From: Pochonia chlamydosporia 170
Taxonomy: Eukaryota; Ascomycota; Sordariomycetes; Hypocreales; Clavicipitaceae
DNA length: 64,000 nt
NCBI RefSeq assembly: GCF_001653235.2
Contig: NC_035796.1
Coordinates: 682,001-746,000, forward strand
Reading direction: 5' to 3'
The first letter of the stretch is position 1, and each line of letters starts with the position of its first letter. Shown piece by piece: positions 24,367-35,153 of the stretch. The notes under the pieces were generated by a model. That model was not told the DNA's origin. It searched no databases and saw nothing but the letters and a program-made list of their open reading frames with translations. The position numbers and the translations under genes were made by a program.

Positions 24367-25248
24367 TTACATGGCGGCCCATTCTAGACTATACGTGCAA
24401 ACAGTGGCAGGGTCGGAACTGCTGGCTGGCTGTTGTCCACCAATCAAAAATGCTTTCTTCACAGCCGTAGCTAGCCTCCCACCCCCGACAAGGTCTAAAA
24501 TGGGTATAGGCTCATCCCATTTGTACTCGTTTGCCATGAAATGCGCATGAAAGCGAAGGGGATCGCCAGGATAAACGCTCAGTTGAACGCCAAATCGTAA
24601 ACCGGGAGTCATATAGTAGCGTCTTTCCAGGAGATACCCGCTGAGAGTCATGCCAGATTCCACAACCGGGGATCGCTCGGATGCCCCTCTCGAAAGAAGC
24701 AAATTGCTGGACAGCGGGGTCAAAGACAAACAACCTACGTTGTCAAGTGTTCGGCCGTCATGGGTATTGGTTGCCATGTTACTGGCCACAGGGTGCCTGC
24801 CAACACCGCTCCTCGACGATAGACGTGTGGTATCAATCTGGTTCGTCTCTTGAAAGGCAGTAGGCGAAGACGTTGCTTTCGATGCGACTCTCTCAGCTAT
24901 CGCATATTGCGCAGCTTGCTTTTTCTGTCGGAGAGAGTTAACATACAACTTGCGGGTCTGCCGCATCCCTGTAGCCAAGGCGAACTTGTGGGCAGCTACA
25001 TCGTCTATTATGTATGCCGACCCTTTTCGCACTAGGCTATGGGCTTCCTCAGAGCGGAGCTCCACAGGCAATGCAAGAAAAACATTCTGCGTTGGTTGCT
25101 GTGGTGTTGTGCCTACAAGAGTACCATTGGTGTTCTCCAGCCGCCTGAGAAGAGAGGCTCCCTCCGGGTCGAATATCAGATATCGTCCAGCGATGTTTGA
25201 AATTCGTACAACGTCGGAAATGCCCGAGCAGTCACCTGTAGGGGCCAT
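24367..25248 (-). CDS. SEN34: tRNA-splicing endonuclease subunit Sen34
   Basis: Sen34 is one of the two catalytic subunits of the tRNA-splicing endonuclease and cleaves the 3' splice site of intron-containing pre-tRNAs. One exon encodes 293 residues. The N-terminal domain includes GRYLIFDPEGASLLRRL. The C-terminal nuclease fold has the catalytic triad candidates Tyr226 (SVYPGDP), His234/His236 (RFHAHF) and Lys264/265 (VKKAF). The region between (about 120-200) is variable and serine rich, as in other fungal Sen34. It is convergent with the membrane RING gene (162 bases apart) and lies downstream of ELP4 on the same strand. Confidence 0.93.
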   Translation of the reverse strand: MAPTGDCSGISDVVRISNIAGRYLIFDPEGASLLRRLENTNGTLVGTTPQQPTQNVFLALPVELRSEEAHSLVRKGSAYIIDDVAAHKFALATGMRQTRKLYVNSLRQKKQAAQYAIAERVASKATSSPTAFQETNQIDTTRLSSRSGVGRHPVASNMATNTHDGRTLDNVGCLSLTPLSSNLLLSRGASERSPVVESGMTLSGYLLERRYYMTPGLRFGVQLSVYPGDPLRFHAHFMANEYKWDEPIPILDLVGGGRLATAVKKAFLIGGQQPASSSDPATVCTYSLEWAAM

Positions 25249-25739
25249 GGGCTCTGTGTTTCATGGCAATTGCGTTAGCTTACAAGTCTCATAAGCTCTG
25301 ATAGTTGACAACAAGTGTCAATTTGGTACTGGTGATGTGAGGCATTTGGGAATCATAAGTCGTCTTCGTAATGTTGTATGTGTCTTCACAGAAACTCAGT
25401 GGATTGACAGATTTTCAAGTATATAATCACGTAATGCCTTGGGAATTGGTGGGTGCAGGACGAACGCAAAGAAGAAGAAAACTTTCCACGTACCGGAGCA
25501 GAGGGTGATGGCCCATATTGTGAGCACCAGCAACTATTGCAGTCGAGCTGGAAAACATGAAATTTTTCTTTGGGTACGGACTAGAAATACTCACTTCTGG
25601 ATACATGTGGATCCTTACTACCCAGGTAGTTAGCGGGGCTAGAATTGCATAATCGCAACTAAGGAGGAATATGTACTAATAGGATCAGCTCTTATGCAAG
25701 CTTGGTGCAAGCATTTCACTGAGTGCTAACCACATGGCT
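25249..25739. other. ELP4-SEN34 intergenic stretch
   Basis: About 490 bases between two genes on the minus strand: ELP4 3' region and SEN34 promoter. Only short frames; one TACCCAGGTAGTTAG element near 25619. Nothing else seen. Confidence 0.4.
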
Positions 25740-26940
25740 TCAGAAGTCAAGATCCTCGCTTTTCGGCTGCTCTGGGAGTGATGCAGATACCCTTTCTTCG
25801 CTTAACCCAACAGGAGGCAAGCTAAAAGGCGTTATATCAAGCCCATGCGAAGTTGTGAGCCGAAAAGACATTTCTTCTCGCTTCCAGCATCCTTCCATCC
25901 CCCCACCTCGTTCATGAAATATCGGCATTGTGTGAATGCGAACCAGTCCTTGAGCTTTGCTTCGCTCTGATGGGCTTTCTTTCACATATGTTGGTTGATG
26001 CAAAGGAACAAGTTCAATCACCCCATCAAACATAATTTCCATCCATTTGCAAAGTCCAGAATGTCGTGGATGTAGAGAGCTTGGTAGTGAAGCTAGGGCA
26101 GCCAGTTGAGCAGGAAACTGGCGCAGCAAGCCCTGTAAGCTGTGTAGGAACCGGAGGATCTCTTGAGGCTTGCATAACCTGGAGGGATACAAGGTAGGAG
26201 ACAGAAGGTTTGGTATGATAACCCGGTGCACTGCGGGCACAGCCTTCAATTTCGAGCGGAGCTCACAAACAAATTTCGAGAACCAGTCCTCGGAGGTGTC
26301 GTTTGTAGGTGATGGACCAGGATGTATGATAAGCTGACCGTGAATATTGTTTGCCTCTAGTCTTTTTGACAGGTCAAAAGTGTGACAAAATATGTTCCCG
26401 GAATTGGCGCTCCCGGAAGTGGCACGCCCGGCCACGCCTCCAGTCCCAAGATCTAATGCTCTTATTAATTTAACAATTGCCAAGTGTTTACATTCGGGGC
26501 ATGCTTCGTTTACCTTTCTTGGTTGACTGAGTTCCGAGGCCCTGGTATCGCCATGCTATCTTCATCTTACTCGACGAAGAATCCAATTGGACCGGTTGCT
26601 CACTTGTTTCCACCAGACCAGGAAGCTCTCTGCGCCAATTTTGCCCAACACCCAGGATGTGAACCTCGTGGCCTTGAACCAAGCCTTCCGCGGCAAAGTA
26701 ACGAAGCGAGACTCCTCCGAAATCAGTTGTCCCTGGTTCCTCAATCAGGAGAGAACTGCCAAGTGGGAGTCCCGCGTGACCGGCTAGTAGTTGATCTAAT
26801 GAGGCAGTACCAGTTGATGTCGTCAAACGACCATCTAACGGTGATGGGCGAGTACCCGAGGGCAGTTGCCTGCAGTCATTTCGCAACGGCGACGGAATCG
26901 CTGGAGCTTGAATAACCGTATTTCTTTTGCGAAAAGACAT
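25740..26940 (-). CDS. ELP4: Elongator complex protein 4 (PAXNEB family)
   Basis: Elp4 forms a hexameric RecA-like ring with Elp5 and Elp6, the Elongator accessory module needed for tRNA wobble-uridine modification. Two exons, 26940-26514 and 26452-25740, give 379 residues. The N-terminus has SLDQLLAGHAGLPLGSSLLI and KMKIAWRYQGLG; exon 2 resumes with FCHTFDLSKRL and later HSGLCKWMEIMFDGVIELVP. The acceptor is the second of two AGs (GCATTAG); the nearer one would bring a stop into frame. There is no classical Walker A, as known for Elp4. It diverges from RPB8 over a 432-base promoter. Confidence 0.94.
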
Positions 26941-27372
26941 GGCATTTCAGTTGCCAAAAAGCTCTAGCTGGAAATCCTTCTCCGTCGTAACTACCAGCAC
27001 AAAATTTGGCATTACGCAATAAGCCGCCCTCAGTCAATAAACGAATGTCAGCCAGCAAAACGTCAATCGAAAAATCAGGTCATGCCGGACAGAGCTCAAT
27101 GACCACTTGATCATGCCAGATTGTTCAGCGCCCCGTTTGGAAGATATGCTTATAGCGGCTCTGCACACAGGGGGGGAAGGCACACATCGGGTTGCCTTTG
27201 GAATGGCACCAAGAAGAGCGGATCCACCTTCAACCAGAAGGGAAAAAATTAAAGTCAAACCTTCATCTTCCTAACATTGTTGTTCAACCCCAAGCGTCAC
27301 TATCGTCACTACACCAAGCTCTCGACAAGACCATCCAAAATTCCGCCATTGCATTTTTGATCTGTTTTCATC
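26941..27372. promoter_or_regulatory. Divergent ELP4/RPB8 promoter
   Basis: A 432-base region between two divergent start codons. It contains no CCTAGG repeat cluster and no recognisable gene. Confidence 0.55.
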
Positions 27373-27951
27373 ATGTCCAGCGGGGGCGGTGATGCTACAC
27401 TTTTTGAGGAGAGTTTCACGGTGACCGACTATGACCAATCCAAGTATGATCGGGTTGCTCGTATATCGTGCACATCAGCCGACTCGCAAACGGTAATGGT
27501 GCTGGATATCAACATGGAGCTCTTTCCCTGTGCCGTGTCCGATTCCCTACATGTTGTCCTCTCCACAACCTTATCTCCGGATGGTAGTAAGGAGGATGAT
27601 AAGGGCTGGCGAGATGTTGGCAAGGGAGGAGATGCACCATCCACGATGGCGGACTTGTATGACTATGTTTGTTATGGCAAAATCTACAAATTTGAAGAAA
27701 CATATGATGGCAACACAATGTAAGTACTTCAACTTGCAGTGTAATGCCCCATGCAATCAATATAGAATCACAAAAGCCTTTATCTGAACTATGCCTTCCC
27801 GGCACGTCCCGTATCATTTAATGCTAACACCTGACTGATATTCAGCAATGCATACGTCTCCTTCGGCGGCCTTCTCATGTCGCTGCAGGGTCCTATTAAG
27901 AAGCTCACCCCTCTACGTGTCGACAACGTTTATCTCCTCATAAAGAAATAA
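27373..27951 (+). CDS. RPB8: RNA polymerase I/II/III shared subunit Rpb8 (RPABC3)
   Basis: Rpb8 is a small OB-fold subunit shared by all three nuclear RNA polymerases. Exons 27373-27719 and 27846-27951 give 150 residues, the usual size. Family blocks are FEESFTVTDYDQSKYDRVAR, ADLYDYVCYGKIYKFEE and the C-terminal AYVSFGGLLMSLQGP. A 126-base intron with GTAAGT donor and TTCAG acceptor splits the codon after TI. It is convergent with the Nudix gene, with 217 bases between stops. Confidence 0.97.
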
Positions 27952-28168
27952 TTAGGTGCTCAATGTCGGTTCAATTGTCGCAGAAAGTCGCACGAGGTTC
28001 GGCTGGGGAGCGTCATTTCACGCAATCCTTCCAGGCAACTATACCTCAACCAATACATTTAGAAGCCAGTCAACTTGAGACCCGGTGTACTTAATGCTCT
28101 GTGGTACTGTTGTATTCCAAGGCCTGGACTAAGAAGCGAACTTGTGGTTCTAACTAGCTTTGATTTCT

Positions 28169-29318
28169 TCAACTGCCCTGCCAGTCTGGTTGATGCGGCC
28201 CTGGGAAAGGTAGTTTTCGATGCATCCGCTGCTGGATAGTCTTCAGCTGCGGCTCCTCCTCGTCTTTTAGGATTCCATGGCGAATAAAAAAGTCCAGCAT
28301 AATTACAGCGCAATTGTCTTTGAACTTGCCATCTGCTAGGTCCTTCTTCACCTCGTCTATATCGCAGAGCTTAAATTCTTCTACCTCGCCGTCCTTGGGT
28401 TCCGGTATCATATCCACAGGTAGCTCTAGATCGTAAACCCACTGACACTCTGGAAAAATAAAGTCTGCTTGCCCGACATTCTTTTCATCCGTGACATATA
28501 TGTAAGTGACCATGCCGACGCCTCGGGCATTTTGGCGAACCACATTCTCCGCCAAACTGGCTTCTTCATCGGCTTCACGGATGATACACTCGAAGGGGTC
28601 TTCTCCGGTCATTAAGCCGCCAGCAACAGTGTTGTCAAGCATCCCAGGGAAGGTCGATTTATCCTTTGCCCGCTTCGGTACCCATATTAAGATTCCATAT
28701 GGTGCCGAAGGTTCGACGACGTAAGCAGTCAAGTGGACACCATATCTTACGGTTCCAAGTAATCCCATAGCACCTCGCTCCATACTGAAGAGAAGCTCGC
28801 CATTGCGCCCATAGACAGGCCAGAGCTCGTCTCGCCAGCCCTTAAGTAGCTTAAAGGTTTGGCGTTCTCGCCAATACGCAGTTAGTTTGGCTACCTTTGC
28901 CGTTCTCTCAGGTTCAGATGCTAATTGCAAGAGTGACAAAGTCTTGCCGACATGGTCGACCTCCATTTCACCCCTCACATTGTCGGGGACCCTTATCAGC
29001 TCTGCCACGACTAGATCAAGTACGTACCCAATGGGGTAAGGGCCATTGGCATCTTTCCAGACTAAGGCGTAAATGCCTTCTGGCACATCAAATAGCGTAG
29101 ATGATCCTGTAGTGAAAGGAGGGTAGGGAAACCTAGAGTCTGGTTAAATCATTACTAACAGGGCAGGTGTATCGTTAATCATGTCAGTGATTGCATAGGT
29201 TGCCCGTCAGGCCTGGACATGGCAGGATTGGGAATTCCCATGCAAGGGGACGGTATGAGGACTTGCTCTCTGGTTCTTACTTGTCAGTGTCATCAACCAA
29301 GTCCAAGTTTGACTTCAT
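28169..29318 (-). CDS. Nudix hydrolase with DUF4743 N-terminal domain
   Basis: This is the fungal family of yeast YJR142W, related to the Nudix half of S. pombe Tnr3; some members act on oxidised thiamine diphosphates. Exon 1 (29318-29281) encodes only 12 complete codons, MKSNLDLVDDTD, and joins across a 148-base intron to exon 2 (29132-28169) reading KFPYPPF, for 333 residues. The N-terminal DUF4743 part includes YALVWKDANGPYPIGYV. The Nudix box lies at about 184-206 (GGLMTGEDPF then READEEASL). It fits GX5EX7REUXEE, with serine in place of the final glycine. The long frame itself lacks a proper ATG at its front, which is what reveals the small first exon. The substrate cannot be told from sequence. 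Confidence 0.88.
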
Positions 29319-29898
29319 TGTCCGAGATTCGAAGGAAAGTAAATGGTTTTATAAAACGCCTAGAAATCCGATGCAGAGAGTCACATGTATACTGATGAAT
29401 AGAATGAAATGTAACTTTGGAGGAGTGGTTTCGATAAAACTAAGCGCACCAGACCGAACTACAGAGGTGCAGCCCCACTTGCCAGACAGCACATGCATGT
29501 CAAATGTCTTGGACATGGGAAACGGGGTTGGGGGACCGCCAAAGTCAGCAAGTTGAGCAGATACGAACATTGATTGGTGGTGGGCGTCCCACTCCCATGG
29601 CGTCACAACAGAGAATATAACTTCGATCTTGAAAGGTAGGGACATGAACGTAAGCAGCCCAGTCACTGTTCGAATAGTGCTTTCGGTTTGGCCATATGTT
29701 ATCCCCTTGTGTCATCTGCGTCATCCGATTGACTCGTCAGTTGCTTACTGGCAGTCGTAGCCAGATGCTGCGGTACGTACCATATCCACAGCCTAACGAT
29801 AGTTGCTAATACAGGATGTCACACCAGAGAAGCTCAACTATAGAAATACACCAGTACAACAGAAAACGAAAGCAAGGCACTTGCACATACAACTCACA
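29319..29898. promoter_or_regulatory. Divergent Nudix/OPI10 promoter
   Basis: About 580 bases between divergent start codons. It holds only short frames and one ACCAGACC copy near 29450. Confidence 0.5.
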
Positions 29899-30528
29899 AT
29901 GTCTGGCCTTATGTTTGGAGTCATACCAACCGGGCAACAGCTTATGACTGATCCTACATCTACGCCTTCCCCAACGTCATTTCTGTACACTCTGCCAGAC
30001 AACAGGCCATTTTCCCATGTCATGGTAATTTTGCTTCCCAATGTTAATCTCCCTGTTAACACTGCGGCGGCGATCTACCTCGCAACAGCAAAGGATGTCG
30101 CTGCCGCAGCAGAATCAGGCAGTACGCCAAACTTCAGATTTCTCGGGGGTATAGGCGCTGGCAAAGAAAGTGCACTTTTCAAAGTCAGTTCCAATTCGAG
30201 CCAAGATAGTGGCAGTGAAGCAAACGACGGGATTGTGATCGGAGTTTCTCTCGAGCCGGCTGAGTCTGTCGGACAACGGTTGGAGCAACTGGCAGCAGAA
30301 AAGGAAGCAAACAGCTCAGATCCGGGCTCCAGCAAGACGCAGATGACCACAATCGTTCTCGCACAGCGCATAATTCAAAATGCATACAATGCATTGGCAA
30401 GCTTCACCCAGTCTGTAGGTTCTGAAGGCGTCGAAGTTGTCCCCCTCCGAGCATTTGACGATTGGTGGCGGAAATTCGAAAGTCGAATTCGCAACGACCC
30501 CAATTACCTCGCAAAGCTGCAAGACTAA
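29899..30528 (+). CDS. OPI10: Opi10/Hikeshi family protein
   Basis: Hikeshi imports Hsp70 into the nucleus during heat stress; the yeast homologue Opi10 affects phospholipid gene regulation. One exon encodes 209 residues from ATG 29899 (MSGLMFGVIPTGQQLMTD), the family's standard start. The frame is open for 32 codons upstream, but those are not conserved family sequence. Blocks NRPFSHVMVILLPNVNLP (the FxF-Nup-binding N-domain) and the C-terminal WWRKFESRIRNDPNYL match the family closely. The length is near the usual 195-210. Confidence 0.95.
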   Translation: MSGLMFGVIPTGQQLMTDPTSTPSPTSFLYTLPDNRPFSHVMVILLPNVNLPVNTAAAIYLATAKDVAAAAESGSTPNFRFLGGIGAGKESALFKVSSNSSQDSGSEANDGIVIGVSLEPAESVGQRLEQLAAEKEANSSDPGSSKTQMTTIVLAQRIIQNAYNALASFTQSVGSEGVEVVPLRAFDDWWRKFESRIRNDPNYLAKLQD

Positions 30529-30845
30529 GTTTCAATGATGTACTGCGCGAAACATAAGCCAACAACCTCGGGTGTTCGTCTCTGATGTTACAAGTAGTTA
30601 ATTATCCTCACTCGTCCCCTCTTGGGGGACAGCCTCGCATACAACCTGCTGATGGGGTTGGGAAATGAAATCCCTGCCTTCGACGGAGTCTGTAACACCC
30701 GTGGATCATTGTGTACAGTAGCTAGACCAGCTGTTACGATAAGTTCAAAGGAATTATTTAGTGCAAACGATTGTGAACAATTATGGCATTGTTAAGACGC
30801 ATTGCGTAAACTTGGTCTCTTGTGCCATGCCCAACTAACTCTGAA
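30529..30845. other. OPI10-YND1 tail-to-tail region
   Basis: 317 bases between convergent stop codons; 3' UTRs expected. Nothing else recognised. Confidence 0.4.
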
Positions 30846-32966
30846 CTACACATCCTGCATTGGAGTCATAAGCGGGCTTTTCATGCGGGTTGGACTCCCT
30901 GTTCTACTCCTCCTGCCAGCGTTCAACATTTGGAGATTTGGCGCCAGTCGCTCCCGACTTTCTGTTCGGATCACCAGTCCGGCTCGATCCATAACGGACA
31001 GTTGTTGGCCGTCTTCAGAGTGGTCTAGGGTGACTCTTGGTGTTGAAACCCCGTTGTATCTGTTCGCATGGGAACCTTCGCTACTATCAGAACCATCAAT
31101 GTCTTCCATGTTGCCCTCCAACTCATATCCGGCAGCCTCGCCTTGTTCTACGATTCGTTCATAATTTGCCGTGCCATGACCAAAGATTTTGGATGCCAAC
31201 CCAAACCCACACCACGGTTTGCGGCTTGGGTGACGTCGCCGCCGAGGAATGATACCGAGCAACCGTCGTCTTCGATCAGACCGTCTAAGAAACAATGAAA
31301 CTAGTAGAGCAACAATCATTAAACCCAAGATATTATACATGGTGTTGTTTCCAAAAGACCCGCTGTCGTCGGACTCATTACCTTCTGTGTCAGAATATGA
31401 GTCCAGCGACAAAGGTGTGGATCCCGCGTGCTCAAAGTCAGATGGCGTCTTTGAGGCTACATTGCTTCCAAACCCAACAGGCAAAGAGGATTGTGGAGCT
31501 GATATTTGACCAGATGCATATAGGACCATCTTTCCCAATGTCCAACTCACTTCCATACCTTCAACGGTGTCGATTGGTTGGAATGGGTTGAGAAAATCCT
31601 GCTTGTCTTTGTCTGGTCTGTCGTGGGTTGCATTGAAACTCGGTTTAGGTAATGCATCCCTGCCAAGCCGAGGGATTCCGATACCTTCATACAAGACATT
31701 GATTAACCATGAGGCTTTGAAGCAGGCTTGTTGTGCATCTTGAATCTTTTGATCTTTTGACTTTTTCCGCCTCACGATATCACTCTTAATTGCAGCCCAT
31801 TCACGGCTACAGAAATCAAGAACTTTGCGCTGGTAGGTTGCAAGATCGTATGCCTGTTGCTCCTTGCCGAACACGCCGTGAGTTGCGTGCCAATATTCCG
31901 AAACACCAATGAAGTGATTAACTTCAAAATCTATCGCGGGAACGTGTTGGCCATTAAGCAGGCAAGGATGATCATCGCATGGAGCGTCCTTGCGAAGGAG
32001 GGGGTAGGTTTTCTTCAAGCACTCATCAAACGCGCCTGTCCCAATCAAAGTTGGCCCATGAGAAGTATTGCTAGCATCGAGTTCTTCACTGGCAGGGCTT
32101 CGGAGACCTTTGGGCATACACGGATCTGGTATTTCGTCGAGTGAATCTCCATAGCTTTCCATCAAACCTTGAATATAGCGATGCCTGGCTTTGTTTGCGC
32201 CAAATCCCAGCCACGTCGCGGTGAAAACTTTGTATTCGGCCGACGACCCATCCACTCGCCGCATTCGAACAAGTTTTAGATCATTTGCATGGCGCTCAGT
32301 TTCCGTGGTGTTGGGGGCAAAGGCAATCTGCGCAGATGCACCCCCCATATCCAAAAAGCCGTATGTATGATGACCCTTTCCATGCACATGTTCATTCGGT
32401 CGATCGAATCCCCCCAATAAGTAGTTCGTGGCAATCCAGCCGTACAATCCTTCAGTCTCTCCGGAAATAACCTGCACCTGTCCTGCACAATCGGGAAGGT
32501 CGAATTTTGTGTTGGTTTGCAAATATGTGCAAATGCCCTTTAAAAGCGACGACTGTCGAAGTTTTGGAAGAAAGCGGACACCTGCTGTGGCCATTAAAAA
32601 AATAGGAGTCTCAGGAACGTTGTCTTCAGGCACTTCATCCAGGGCAGTTTTGATGAGCGCCTGCAGATGGTCAGGGCCAACCAATGCGACATCTTCTGCA
32701 AACGTGGCAACACCAGGATGAATTTTTTTGCTCTTTTTTAGCTTGAGCTTTGGCAAGCTGCGTAAATCGGAAGGAGAAGCATTTTTGCTGGCCGAGAGCG
32801 GATGCTTCCATTTGTAGACATAAAGACGGGTTCCCGACGAACCGGCGTCGAGAATAACTCCATATTGTGCTGTAGTTTCGACATCTTAGTATACGAAACG
32901 TCCGGAGAAAACAGAAATCCAGATTCCAGCCATAGGAGTGAATTTTTACATACAACGTTTACCCAT
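30846..32966 (-). CDS. YND1: Golgi apyrase, GDA1/CD39 family (Ynd1-like)
   Basis: Ynd1 hydrolyses nucleoside di- and triphosphates in the Golgi lumen, removing the GDP/UDP left by glycosyltransferases. I infer a four-base first coding exon (32966-32963, ATGG), a 78-base intron and one long exon (32884-30846), giving 680 residues. Apyrase conserved regions are visible: ACR1 DAGSSGTR (14-21), ACR2 MATAGVRFLP, ACR3 SGETEGLYGWIATNYLLGG and ACR4 GFLDMGGASAQIAF. One membrane segment lies near 519-534, followed by a basic, serine-rich tail of about 145 residues predicted to face the cytosol. This single C-terminal anchor with a long tail is the Ynd1 layout, not the N-anchored Gda1 layout. The substrate product ties it to Anp1-type mannosylation. 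Confidence 0.92.
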
Positions 32967-33681
32967 CAGGACATAGCACAATTGGTGGATGAGTGCTCGA
33001 GAGTAAATTGAGCAGCCTTATCGTTGGTCCTACCGCTCGAAATATATATTCGAGGTTTGGCAATAATCGACCGCAGTGGGCTGACGTGAGTAGCCTTCAG
33101 CGGGCGAATAAACTTGCAGTAATGCTTTGTGTCCGATTCGATGGTTTCGTCAGACGTCGGCAGTGTGGACGGCGCTCACAGATTGGCCGACCGAGGTGCG
33201 AGTTCAAAAGCAAACAGAGGTAATGAGAGTGCATGGAATCTAGACCATACTCGTAGTATCCTTTATTGGCAAGATAAAATTGGTCCTAGCGAGCGTGATA
33301 TATTTGAGCCGGAGCGATCGCGAGGAGGAGGCATGATAGAAGCGTAGAGAGTCAGGCGAACAGATCTCCAAACAGGAGTCCCAGAACAACGATGCTGGAA
33401 ACCTCAGGGAGTACGCGGCACCAGATGATCAGAGTACCGTGCACAGAAGCGTCATGCAAAAGATTTGCACTGTGTGGGTATTCATGGCCAGTCACCAAAC
33501 CAGACTCGAGGTACCTACTTATGATTTACCATAATATCTGGTGCTTGTATTGAAGCTTCTGTCCGCTGGTTGCTGCTGGAATTATTCACGAACACCCAGA
33601 ATGGCCCAATATCTGCGCAAAATACATCTTGAATTGTGAAGTGCATTCTCTGTGTCGTGAGTGTCAGGCATTTCAATACAT
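32967..33681. other. HEI10 3' region and YND1 promoter
   Basis: 715 bases between two minus-strand genes. A GGTACCTACTT element lies near 33510. Short frames only, no recognisable product. Confidence 0.4.
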
Positions 33682-34073
33682 TTAGCTTTGGCGGGACAGT
33701 GTGTCTTGATGCAAAAACATCATACCATTCACTCGCTTCTCTTGGTTTGAACAGTATTTTTTTGGCTTGGCCAAGAAATTGTTGGCCAGTAGTCCCTCAT
33801 CGGCCGAAGACCAAACAAACAGGTCTTTCTTTTGACCTCCGTTGAGCCAACCGCGATCCTTTCTCGACGGCGGAGAATCTGAATTGACCGCAGAGTCTAC
33901 CATATGGCACGCTGCCCCTACGATGTTACCCGCCTCTAGGCCCGACGGGACTTTTTGATGCAGCTCTTGTATTTGCAAGAGACGCCGGTTCTTGTCTCTA
34001 TGAGCGACCGTAAGCTCCTCATTCCTACGGCTGATCCGTTCATGCTCTCTGGCAGCATCTGCTTCTGTTAGAC

Positions 34074-34109
<36 letters not shown>

Positions 34110-34654
34110 TTGTGTCCTCAACGCACCCTCAATTATCTTTCGCAAACGCGATATCTCCGTATTTGCTTCGATAACGGTTTGACGAAGCTGAGACTTTAGG
34201 CTTAAATTCTTCTCTGACAAAGTTCTATAAAGATAGCGTTGGTAGTATATCTCTTGCGTCTTTTGATAGGCCCAAAAGCCTAAGGCTCTCTCTGCGCATT
34301 CCAAAACCAAGCTCGGACTTAGGCCGGTGAGGATGGTTGCCCTATTCTCTTCGCTGGGGTGAAGGTTTGCTATTGCCGCATCTCGCTCTCCTGACAATGC
34401 TGAGTGGCAGGCAGGGCATGCAAAGGCCTGGTTAATGGCTATACCGGTAGCTAGGCGAAGGTTTTGAACACATTGTAGACAAAAAGCATGGCTGCGGTGA
34501 ATTTATTAGCATTATTATCCGGTAGCTAGTCGATAAAGGGCAGAGACTCAAGGATTCAGTTTCGGGGATAGGCCCACCTGCATGTGGTAACAAGCGCTCG
34601 ATCTGTGAGCTCCCTTCTGCACTTGAGGTTGTTGCACAGCAAGCTGGAGTTCAT
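33682..34654 (-). CDS. HEI10: Hei10/CCNB1IP1-like RING protein (meiotic crossover factor)
   Basis: Hei10/Zip3-class proteins are RING-type SUMO/ubiquitin E3 ligases that mark crossover sites on meiotic chromosomes; CCNB1IP1 is the animal form. Three exons, 34654-34578, 34491-34127 and 34064-33682, give 274 residues. The N-terminal RING has Cys7, Cys12, Cys25, His27, Cys30, Cys33, Cys51 and Cys54 (CSHAFCLQC is assembled only after splicing). A coiled coil runs from about 110 to 190 (SEKNLSLKSQLRQTVIEANT onward), then a short tail. The second intron contains an uninterrupted run of 29 T (coding strand) just before its acceptor. The C-terminal stretch after about 200 is not recognisable, so the last exon boundary is slightly less certain. 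Role in meiosis is by family. Confidence 0.85.
34078..34106. repeat. Poly(A/T)29 tract in HEI10 intron 2
   Basis: Twenty-nine uninterrupted A on the given strand, read as T in the HEI10 transcript, eight bases before the branch/acceptor region. It acts as an extreme polypyrimidine tract; length is probably unstable and may be partly a sequencing artefact. Confidence 0.95.
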
Positions 34655-35153
34655 CGTGATTTGTCCTGTAGATCGAACATGTGAGATAATCACTGGGCTA
34701 TGGTCCAAGGCTGCGGAAAGAAAAGAGAATTTGGCCCCAAAAAGCTCACAGCTGGGGTTCTTCTTTAGTTCATGTTCGTCGAGGCAGTCGCCTTGGCTAC
34801 CTACCTAGGGGTACCTACCTACTAGGTACCTAGGTACCTAGGTAGGTAGAGAATATCTAAGATAGGAATGTCACGATTTTCTTAAAAATTGCACAAATAC
34901 TGCAAGTGCAAGGCAAACCCCGACTGAATGCACACAGTACCTAATCCGGGAGCAGGTAAGGGCAGGTACCTACTTCCTAAGCTATCAAGAGATCATTGGC
35001 CGCGGCGGCTTATCCACCGCTTTTAAATGAATACGAGGACTCGAGACATATAATACTGTGCTCTATCTGTACTCGGTGTAGTGCAGCTTCGTTGAACATA
35101 ATCTATTTAGGCATTGCTGACAGCAACCAAGGGCTGTGTGTCTTATCTAGCTG
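34655..35153. promoter_or_regulatory. HEI10 promoter / ULA1 3' region
   Basis: About 500 bases between two minus-strand genes. It contains a strong CCTAGG/GGTACC cluster (34798-34849) and a smaller GGCAGGTACCTACTT near 34961-34975. Confidence 0.5.
34798..34849. repeat. CCTAGG/GGTACC quasi-palindromic repeat cluster
   Basis: Repeated GTACCTACCTA and TAGGTACCTAGGTACCTAGG units over 52 bases; the whole block nearly folds on itself. It is 144 bases upstream of the HEI10 start codon. Confidence 0.87.
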
